Both the position numbers and the translations under genes were made by a program. Positions 5,673 through 10,619 of a stretch of DNA of 10,619 nt are shown here, piece by piece. The stretch spans positions 1 through 10,619 of the forward strand of contig JAPTWT010000102.1 of NCBI GenBank assembly GCA_028064935.1, written 5' to 3'. The notes under the pieces were generated by a model. It was not told where the DNA came from and did not search any database. It saw nothing but the letters and a program-made list of their open reading frames with translations. The first letter of the stretch is position 1; the number at the start of each line of letters is the position of its first letter. The DNA is from Gammaproteobacteria bacterium (GTDB taxonomy: Bacteria > Pseudomonadota > Gammaproteobacteria > Acidiferrobacterales > Acidiferrobacteraceae).

Positions 5673-6145
5673 TTGCCTCGAACTCGGGCGTGCCGGCCGC
5701 CCCGCGCTTTGGCCCCCTCGCTGATTCCGCGCAAGGCCGGGGATCGGGTGAAGACCGACCGCCGGGACAGCGAATCACTGGCGCGTCCGCACCGGGCCGG
5801 TGAATTCACCGCCGCCTGGATCCCCGGACCGGAACAGGAGGCGATGCTTGATCTCACCCGCGCCCAGGAGGACACCAAGGCCCTGGAGCGTCAGGCCAAA
5901 CAGCGTCTCGGTGCACCTCCTGCGCCACGGCCGCCTCTATGCCTCGGGCAAGACCAAGTGGACCCAAGCTCATGCCCAGTGGCTGACAACTCTCAAGTTC
6001 GAGGCTGCGGTCCAGCAGATCGTCTTCCAGGAATATATGGACACCGTGGCCCATCCCACAAGTCGGGTGGCGGCCCTGGAGCGGGAGATGGCGCGGGTCT
6101 TGGACGATTTCTCGCTCGCCCCGTGGTGCGGGCGCTCATGGCGCC
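5673..6145 (+). pseudogene. IS110-family transposase remnant with two frameshifts
   Basis: The first part (frame of 5673) encodes LAPSLIPRKAGDRVKTDRRD followed by RAGEFTAAWIPGPEQEAMLD and RAQEDTKALERQAKQRL. That is the central RuvC-like (DEDD) region of IS110-family transposases, and KTDRRD carries the last two acidic residues. Near 5905 the frame changes by one base and homology continues as VHLLRHGRLYASGKTKWTQA, QQIVFQEYMDTVAH and MARVLDDFSLAP. Near 6120 it returns to the first frame for PVVRALMA, and then the similarity ends. The N-terminal domain with the first catalytic Asp and Glu and the whole C-terminal transposase_20 (Ser nucleophile) domain are absent. The element is therefore inactive and truncated on both sides, and no ends are visible. 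Confidence 0.85.
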
Positions 6146-6160
6146 GCGCGCGGCCCGCGC

Positions 6161-6787
6161 GACTACGGACTGATCGCGGCCTTCCTCACCAAGGTGCTCC
6201 ATCACCCCGTCGTGTATCGCCACCCCAACGGTTGGCTGACCTACAAGCGATGGATTTGGATGGACCACGCCGACATCTACTTCGACGGTCCACAATTCGT
6301 GGTCTGGCGCCTGCACCATCTCGAACAGACCCTGGGACCGTGCATTCGGCAACCTCAGGATTGGCGCCTCTATACCCGGAAGGGATCCTCTATCACGTCC
6401 CTGAAAAGCGCCGCGTTGGGCGCTATACTCTGCGCTCCGCCAATCCCCAATTTCGGAACGCTTTGGGTCGCTAGCCTGTTCCCGAATCCGGAGCGCCAGC
6501 CCTACATCAACAACATCCACGGGTGGAAGCACATCTTTACCGCCCTGGCGAGCCATCGGTGCACTCTCGGGATCGGACCGAAGCTCGCCCTCGATGCGCT
6601 GGACCCTTATCACGAGCAAGTGACGATTCTTCACGCGCAGCTGCCTCTATCCCAATTAGAGCTTCACAATAAACCACGAGCTCCCGAAAGCCTGTTCGCA
6701 CAACAATCGTCCACGCGCCCTTCTGAGCCCAGCAGGCGAGCAGGCTACGATGCGCTTGCGCAAATGTTTTATGTACAAGACAGCTAA
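6161..6787 (+). CDS. Unrecognised coding fragment after the IS110 remnant
   Basis: The frame reads DYGLIAAFLTKVLHHPVVYR from 6161, then GWLTYKRWIWMDHADIYFDG, FVVWRLHHLEQTLG, INNIHGWKHIFTALASH and finishes GYDALAQMFYVQDS at the TAA of 6785-6787. A GTG at 6194 is the first plausible start, with no good ribosome binding site; an ATG lies further in at 6251-6263. It is rich in aromatics and His and shows no membrane segment. I do not recognise it. Because the frame is already open where IS110 similarity ceases, the 5' end was probably removed in the event that truncated the transposase, and the piece is more likely a gene tail than a whole gene. The middle (about 6400-6500) reads less like protein, so a hidden frameshift is possible. 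Confidence 0.35.
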   Translation, partial: DYGLIAAFLTKVLHHPVVYRHPNGWLTYKRWIWMDHADIYFDGPQFVVWRLHHLEQTLGPCIRQPQDWRLYTRKGSSITSLKSAALGAILCAPPIPNFGTLWVASLFPNPERQPYINNIHGWKHIFTALASHRCTLGIGPKLALDALDPYHEQVTILHAQLPLSQLELHNKPRAPESLFAQQSSTRPSEPSRRAGYDALAQMFYVQDS

Positions 6788-6957
6788 CGCTGTCGGCCGC
6801 AGCTCGCGTCCGCAGGTTCCGGAACATCGAGCCAGACCTGTGGCTCCTGTACGAAACTACCCTGGGCGACTCTCTGATCGTGGACTTTAGCGATCGCGTC
6901 GAGCCCGAGCCCGCTGGCCGCATGCCCCGGGGTGCCCAGCCGAATTTATGGACGTAA
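6760..6957 (+). pseudogene. Unrecognised C-terminal gene fragment
   Basis: In the frame one base off from the preceding ORF, an open stretch ends at the TAA of 6955-6957 and encodes RRFRNIEPDLWLLYETTLGD followed by SLIVDFSDRVEPEPAGRMPR. The composition (acidic and aromatic residues balanced, WLLYETTLGDSLIVDF) looks like true protein. There is no ATG with a ribosome binding site at its head. It may be the continuation, after a frameshift near 6780, of the gene piece at 6161-6787, which would then be one broken gene. No family is recognised. Confidence 0.35.
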
Positions 6958-6989
6958 AGCCGAGATAGGATCACGCAAGCGCTCGCGGA

Positions 6990-7895
6990 TCATATCGGTT
7001 TGTAATTTGAGCGCCGTGCGGCTCGTGCGACCTCCAGAAGCGACCGCGCTATTTGGTGTCTGATGGTTTCATTGCGCAGAGTGGCGACGAGAATCGGAAC
7101 CGCTCTGTGGCCGATGGCGATGGTGAGACGGTAAAGCCATGGCTCTAGGTTCTTTTGGTTTACCATCATCATGCGCCGGATGTGCCCCGAGGCGACAAGC
7201 ACCAGACGCCGTGCCCGCATCAGTTCGGAATCCGTAGCCGAGCGCATCACGCGGTGCTGAATCGGGAGCGAAGCGGTGTCTTTGACGAACTTGAGCACGA
7301 TTACGATCCCATCATGGGGACCGTTCCCGCTCGCAAATTCGCGCCCACCGCTAGCGTTGGGGTTGAGATACGGCGCGACCTCCCTCCACAGATCCGCGAG
7401 TTCCTCAAGTTCCGGTTCGTCATCGAGACCATAGACAATTCCGAGGACTTCCAGCACCAGATCCGATAAGGTCTGCCGAGCGTCAACGGGCATTGAACCG
7501 TTTTTCGCCTGAAGAATGGCTGTCTTGTTGGCTATCCCACCAAGAATGTCCTCTGGCGTCTGGCCGGGCCGCCCATGGACAGCCCGAAGGGCGCGTGTAA
7601 TGAGCGCGTTATAAATACGGCGGACGGCGGCCAATGGTATCGGAAAACCCAGAAGCCACAGGCTCAAGAGAGCAAAATCGGTCCGCGCGTACTGGGCCAG
7701 AAGGTCGTAGGTCACCTGCGCCTGACACAAAACGCGCGAATCTGTCCAAAAGGTCTCTGTCCCCAGCCCTTGACCGAGACCCCGTCGTAAAGGGTGCGGA
7801 AGCAACCCCTTGGACCACCAGTCTCGTGCTCCACGCCGCGTGATGTGCCGGCCAGAAGTGGCCATCTCGGCGCAGAGTGTATCGAGGGTCAGCAT
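6990..7895 (-). CDS. Protein with MerR-like N-terminal DNA-binding domain
   Basis: The chosen ATG at 7895 gives 301 residues. The first about 65 residues read MLTLDTLCAEMATSGRHITR, then GARDWWSKGLLPHPLRRGLG and QGLGTETFWTDSRVLCQAQ. The order helix, ITxRGxRDWWxKGLLP, GxGxGTETFW, then a helix is the winged-helix layout of MerR-type proteins, where the helix before GLLP reads DNA and the glycine-rich turn is the wing. Residues 66-290 are helical with no family I recognise, and no effector-binding cysteines or other ligand signature is evident. They might form a dimerisation or partner-binding domain. The gene diverges from the PIN-domain gene across 93 bp, so it may control itself and its neighbour. 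It could also be a transposition or defence accessory protein that uses the same fold. Ribosome binding site weak (AGG before the ATG). Confidence 0.6.
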   Translation of the reverse strand: MLTLDTLCAEMATSGRHITRRGARDWWSKGLLPHPLRRGLGQGLGTETFWTDSRVLCQAQVTYDLLAQYARTDFALLSLWLLGFPIPLAAVRRIYNALITRALRAVHGRPGQTPEDILGGIANKTAILQAKNGSMPVDARQTLSDLVLEVLGIVYGLDDEPELEELADLWREVAPYLNPNASGGREFASGNGPHDGIVIVLKFVKDTASLPIQHRVMRSATDSELMRARRLVLVASGHIRRMMMVNQKNLEPWLYRLTIAIGHRAVPILVATLRNETIRHQIARSLLEVARAARRSNYKPI

Positions 7896-7943
7896 CTGCC
7901 TAAGTTTACAAGCGCCATTTATATTCGCAAGACGGCTTGGGCC

Positions 7944-7973
7944 GTTGTGACAGGATGCACCCTGGCCCACAAC
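7944..7973. promoter_or_regulatory. Candidate operator dyad between the divergent genes
   Basis: GTTGTG (7944-7949) and CACAAC (7968-7973) are exact reverse complements, and inside them lie CAGG (7951-7954) and CCTG (7961-7964). The nested arms share almost the same centre, giving an imperfect dyad of about 30 bp that ends 15 bases before the PIN gene's ATG. A MerR-like protein is encoded on the other side, so this is a reasonable place for its binding site. TTTATATT at 7917-7924 could be a -10 element. Confidence 0.3.
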
Positions 7974-7988
7974 CCTACGCCGTTCGAT

Positions 7989-9080
7989 ATGAAAACTATG
8001 CCAACGCATGAAATGCTGTCCCTCCCGAGCGACTATCTCAGGGAATTTCGGACACTCGCCGTGTTATGGGAGGCCTTGCGTCCTGCAATCGGCACTATCC
8101 TCCAGACTCGGCTCGTTATCGACACGAATATGGTTATTTCTGAGCTCTTGCAGCTAGCCAAACCCCGCCGCGCACCCAACTATCGCACGGCGTTGCAGGA
8201 ACTTATGGCCTCCGAGACCATCGTCTGCTATGCACCTGAACATCTGAAATTCGAAATCGACCAGCACTGGTTAGAGGTGGCAGAAAACAATGGGCTTTCC
8301 CCTGAAAGAGCGAAAGCCCTATGGGACGATTATGCGGCTTACTTACGCTTTTGCCCGGTCCGCCTTGAGTCGGCGGACCTGCGCGGTGTCCCTGATCCCG
8401 CCGATCTCCCCTTTACACTGCTCGCGGCGCGCATCGGGGCCCAGATATATTCACGCGATCCCCATATCGCGGCCATGGGCGGGCACGTGGTCACTCTGGA
8501 CTGTGTGCTCCGTTTGCGAGACTACGCTCGCTACAAGACAGCCGAAGTGACCATCCAGATAGGCGGGGTCGTCGTCGTATGGGGGACACTCGGCGCATTA
8601 ATCCTGGTATTTAAAGCTCTCAAGGCGGCTCTATCAGTCTTCAGGCGGTTACCCCCAGGAGTAAAGGTCCTCATTTTGCTAGGCCTTGTCTGGGCCCTGG
8701 CCGATGAAGGTCGGCGAAAGGTGCTCATAGCGGGTTGGCAAAAGATAGCCTCCGGCCTCACAGAAACGCTGGGGTCACCAATACAGGAGGCGTTCGGCGA
8801 ACTCGCAAAAGTAAAGCCTTTGGCAGCGGACGCGTTACGGCAAGTCGATCACGAAATTCGACGGACCAAAAGGCGGCCCTTGCGCATTTTGCTGCGGGCA
8901 GCCCTGGAGGGTGAGGCGTCTTCCCTGAGTTTGCGTGAAATCGAGATGCGTGTACGTGCCGCCGGTTTTTGCACGACCGCAAAACACTTTCGCGTATATC
9001 TCCGGAAAGTGTTACGGCAAGATCTGTCCTTTCGCCAGGCCGCCGACGGCACCTGGAGGCTTGCGGCGGATACGCCTTAG
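7989..9080 (+). CDS. PIN-domain nuclease-like protein with central membrane segments and C-terminal winged helix
   Basis: A 363-residue protein from the ATG at 7989 (in-frame ATGs at 7998 and 8010 are alternatives; no clear ribosome binding site). Residues about 40-180 form a PIN domain of the VapC/PIN_3 type: RLVIDTNMVISELL (D45, N47), an acidic residue in PEHLKFEID (E84 or E89), DPADLPFTLLAARIGAQIY (D136, D139) and SRDPHI (D157). These are the metal-binding acids of PIN ribonucleases. Two hydrophobic segments follow, about 187-208 and 225-238, too hydrophobic for a soluble core and separated by a basic loop. Residues about 295-360 look like a winged helix: SLREIEMRVRAAGF, TAKHFRVYLRKVL, then SFRQAADGTWRL, much like HARE-HTH or restriction-linked HTH domains. 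The protein is far longer than a VapC toxin (about 130) and no small antitoxin gene adjoins it. Its partner may be the divergent MerR-like protein. RNA or DNA cleavage at the membrane is an inference. Confidence 0.7.
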   Translation: MKTMPTHEMLSLPSDYLREFRTLAVLWEALRPAIGTILQTRLVIDTNMVISELLQLAKPRRAPNYRTALQELMASETIVCYAPEHLKFEIDQHWLEVAENNGLSPERAKALWDDYAAYLRFCPVRLESADLRGVPDPADLPFTLLAARIGAQIYSRDPHIAAMGGHVVTLDCVLRLRDYARYKTAEVTIQIGGVVVVWGTLGALILVFKALKAALSVFRRLPPGVKVLILLGLVWALADEGRRKVLIAGWQKIASGLTETLGSPIQEAFGELAKVKPLAADALRQVDHEIRRTKRRPLRILLRAALEGEASSLSLREIEMRVRAAGFCTTAKHFRVYLRKVLRQDLSFRQAADGTWRLAADTP

Positions 9081-9285
9081 GAGTGAGCGGTTTCTGTCTC
9101 ATGGAAGCCCGTCTACTGGTGTGCTTGTCTGTGGAAAACCATCGGAGTAGCCTCACCGGCAAGACCAATAACTTACGGAATAGGCTGCGGTAAAATGGAG
9201 CGCTTCTTCGAGTTCTTACCGTACGGGCGGCATTACCCAGATATCCACTTTACATCGGGTAGCACAATACAGCAGGCATGGGAGG
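9081..9285. other. Intergenic stretch before the IS element
   Basis: About 200 bases between the PIN gene and the IS right end. No coding frame with a believable product, no tRNA and no terminator with a T-run were seen. TAAAAT at 9191 could be a -10 element but nothing downstream uses it. Confidence 0.4.
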
Positions 9286-9312
9286 TGAATCGCCTCGGCT
9301 TTCGCGGAGGCT
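9286..9312 (+). repeat. IS3 right terminal inverted repeat (IRR)
   Basis: Begins TGAATCGCC, the TGAA start common in one group of IS3 elements, and ends GGAGGCT. It lies 13 bases beyond the orfB stop. Confidence 0.6.
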
Positions 9313-9324
9313 GTTGGGTTTAAG

Positions 9325-10272
9325 TCATGCCGCCACCGCGGTCTGACTGGCAAGTTGCCGGTAGTAGTTTGCCTCAGCTTCTGCTGGCGGGATATACCCG
9401 ATAGGTTCAAGGAGACGATGGTGATTGAACCACGACACCCATTCGAGGGTAGCAAGCTCCACCGCTTCGATGGTTTTCCAGGGGGCGCGCCGATGAATGA
9501 GCTCTGCCTTGTAGAGGCCATTGATGGTTTCGGCCAAGGCATTGTCGTAGCTGTCACCCTTGCTGCCGACGGAAGGCTCGATGCCGGCTTCAGCGAGACG
9601 CTCGGTGTACCGGATGCTGACGTATTGCGACCCCCTATCGCTATGATGGATCAACGCTTTGTCCCGCTCCGGCTGGCGCGCATAGAGCGCCTGCTCCAGG
9701 GCATCGAGCACGAAGTCGGTGTGCATCGAACGGCTTACGCGCCAGCCGACGATACGCCGGGCAAAGACATCGATGACGAAAGCCACGTACACCCAGTTCT
9801 GCCAGGTCGACACGTACGTAAAATCAGAAACCCAGAGTTGGTTCGGCCTGTCCGCCCTGAACTGGCGATTAACACGATCCAGCGGACACGCTGCCTTGGT
9901 ATCCGCAATCGTGGTGCGCACTGTCTTGCCGCGTCTCACCCCCTGCAATCTAAGCTTTTTCATCAATCGCTCCACCGTGCAGCGCGCCGCTGCCAGGGCT
10001 TCGCGGTTCATCTGACGCCAGACCTTGTCGGCACCGTAGACCCCCATGTTGGCGTGCCAGATGCGCTGAATCTGCGGCATCAAGAGGTCATCGCGCCGAG
10101 CACGGGCACAACGCAGTGCCGGATTGCGCAGCCTCGCGGCATGGCGCCGGTAGGCGGACGGGGTGACCTGCAATGCTCTGCAGATCGGCTCGACCCCGTA
10201 GGTCCCGCGATACCGGTCGATGTAAGCGTTTACGACTTCAGTTTGCGGTCGAGCTCCGCTTGGGCGAAAAAA
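9325..10272 (-). CDS. IS3-family transposase OrfB (DDE catalytic domain)
   Basis: The frame is open from the slippage site (10272) to the TGA at 9325-9327, with a TTG at 10173 as the only internal start. The product reads [20 protein letters not shown], then the HTH_21 region ([33 protein letters not shown]), then the integrase core: [20 protein letters not shown] (first Asp), [14 protein letters not shown] (second Asp), and [20 protein letters not shown] (Glu). It finishes with the usual [12 protein letters not shown] tail. All three catalytic acids are present and nothing is broken, so it appears functional as an OrfAB fusion made by frameshifting. It catalyses copy-out/paste-in transposition of the element. 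Confidence 0.93.
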   Translation of the reverse strand, partial: FFRPSGARPQTEVVNAYIDRYRGTYGVEPICRALQVTPSAYRRHAARLRNPALRCARARRDDLLMPQIQRIWHANMGVYGADKVWRQMNREALAAARCTVERLMKKLRLQGVRRGKTVRTTIADTKAACPLDRVNRQFRADRPNQLWVSDFTYVSTWQNWVYVAFVIDVFARRIVGWRVSRSMHTDFVLDALEQALYARQPERDKALIHHSDRGSQYVSIRYTERLAEAGIEPSVGSKGDSYDNALAETINGLYKAELIHRRAPWKTIEAVELATLEWVSWFNHHRLLEPIGYIPPAEAEANYYRQLASQTAVAA

Positions 10273-10553
10273 GCGCTGGCGGTCTTGAGGATCTCGTTGG
10301 CTCGACGCAATTCCTTCACCTCGCGCTCAAGCTCCTTGATGCGCGCCATCTCCGCGGTGGTGACACCCGGACGCGTCCCGGCATTGATCTCCGTGCGCTT
10401 GACCCACTCCAGCAGGGTCTGCGGCACGCAACCGATCTTCGGCGCAATGGATTCGACCGCCGCCCACAGCGACGGATACTCGCCGCGGTGTTCCAGTACC
10501 ATGCGCACTGCACGTTCACGGACTTCAGGGGAAAACTTGTTTGACTTGTTCAT
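10230..10553 (-). CDS. IS3-family transposase OrfA (HTH and leucine zipper)
   Basis: The product starts [20 protein letters not shown] from the ATG at 10553; an ATG three codons earlier (10562) is an equal alternative. A transposase_8 helix-turn-helix follows ([25 protein letters not shown]), then a coiled-coil heptad region ([20 protein letters not shown]) used for OrfA multimerisation, and [14 protein letters not shown] at the end. It binds the terminal repeats. Its 107 residues are normal for the family. The overlap with the orfB frame is 43 bases. Confidence 0.93.
   Translation of the reverse strand: MNKSNKFSPEVRERAVRMVLEHRGEYPSLWAAVESIAPKIGCVPQTLLEWVKRTEINAGTRPGVTTAEMARIKELEREVKELRRANEILKTASAFFAQAELDRKLKS
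10266..10272 (-). promoter_or_regulatory. Programmed -1 frameshift slippery site (T TTT TTC)
   Basis: On the minus strand, orfA codons GCT TTT TTC contain the heptamer T TTT TTC in the X XXY YYZ register. A one-base backward slip moves ribosomes into the orfB frame, which is open from exactly here. Slippage at such sites makes the OrfAB transposase in IS3 elements. Confidence 0.75.
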
Positions 10554-10577
10554 GGGCTCCATTTTCTCAGATGTTGG

Positions 10578-10604
10578 AGCCTCCTCAAAACCCGGGGTTT
10601 GGAG
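10578..10604 (-). repeat. IS3 left terminal inverted repeat (IRL), outer end divergent
   Basis: Reading inward on the minus strand it ends CCCCGGGTTTTGAGGAGGCT, matching the right end's inner part. The outer seven bases do not match TGAATCG. GGCTCC occurs both at the inner and the outer edge of this segment, a hint of local rearrangement. Confidence 0.5.
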
Positions 10605-10619
10605 CCCTTTGCTGACCTG

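Larger units (their letters stand above)
9286..10604 (-). mobile_element. IS3-family insertion sequence
   Basis: About 1.3 kb, carrying orfA (10230-10553) and orfB (9325-10173 and its upstream extension), both on the minus strand. Inward-reading ends are comparable: the right end from 9286 runs TGAATCGCCTCGGCTTTCGC then GGAGGCT; the left end, on the minus strand from 10604, ends CCCCGGGTTTTGAGGAGGCT. Over the inner 20 positions they agree at about 16; the outermost seven (TGAATCG against CTCCAAA) hardly agree. No 3-4 bp target duplication is evident. The size and two-frame layout are standard for the family. The left boundary is therefore uncertain by several bases. Confidence 0.8.

Noticed and set aside
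5993..6634. 213-residue minus-strand ORF opposite the IS110 remnant and the fragment after it
   Set aside because: Its 3' part is antisense to clear IS110 similarity, and it has no recognisable domain or ribosome binding site. Some doubt remains for 6200-6634.
7155..7843. Plus-strand ORFs inside the MerR-like gene
   Set aside because: Short, overlapping and without motifs; the minus-strand frame has the recognisable DNA-binding head.
9290..9312. Terminator hairpin (GCCTC...GAGGC) after the PIN gene
   Set aside because: It has no T-run and falls inside the IS right terminal repeat.
9719..10015. Plus-strand ORF inside orfB
   Set aside because: Antisense to the catalytic core of an intact IS3 transposase.

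Overview
This looks like accessory DNA from a proteobacterium, of plasmid, integrative-element or genomic-island type. The pieces that point there are a TraB-type conjugation protein, a DUF550 nucleotide pyrophosphohydrolase-like gene, an IS110 remnant, a complete-looking IS3-family insertion sequence, and base composition that shifts from block to block (GC-rich traB-like gene; clearly lower GC in the Sel1 gene and its divergent neighbour). An acidophilic gamma-proteobacterial or Acidithiobacillus-like host is a guess from the general look only. No rRNA, tRNA, replication initiator or CRISPR array is visible.

Layout. 1-436: an edge-truncated minus-strand ORF of doubtful status, overlapped by the 3' tail of a UvrD/PcrA-type helicase gene on the plus strand. 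331-1815: a traB-like membrane/nitrilase-fold conjugation gene whose upstream part runs through the helicase tail, so its native start seems lost. 1761-1949: two arrays (3 and 4 copies) of an 11-bp direct repeat plus a near-perfect hairpin, directly upstream of a small basic protein gene (2018-2443) that may be MobI-like; together they make a candidate transfer origin. 2428-3298: a minus-strand operon of two small membrane proteins, the second broken by a 134-bp tandem duplication. 3424-3452: a single sequence resembling a type I-E CRISPR repeat, just upstream of a DUF550-like gene (3489-3875) whose C-terminus has been replaced. 3901-4980 (minus): a Sel1-repeat lipoprotein with an unusual Thr/Ala-rich, Cys-containing C-terminal half. 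5120-5662: a membrane-anchored protein of unknown function, divergent from it. 5673-6957: a gene graveyard with a doubly frameshifted IS110 transposase and two unrecognised coding pieces. 6990-7895 (minus) and 7989-9080 (plus): a divergent pair, a protein with a MerR-like DNA-binding head and a PIN-domain nuclease-like protein with central membrane segments and a C-terminal winged-helix-like end. 9286-10604: an IS3-family element with orfA, orfB, a T TTT TTC slippery site and imperfect terminal repeats.

How the parts relate. The traB-like gene, repeat arrays, hairpin and MobI-like gene form a plausible left-over transfer module. The HTH/PIN divergent pair is the most system-like unit: a possible regulator and a membrane-tethered nuclease effector sharing a 93-bp control region with an imperfect dyad. 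Everything around it shows damage (truncation, duplication, frameshift, insertion), as expected of a decaying mobile region.
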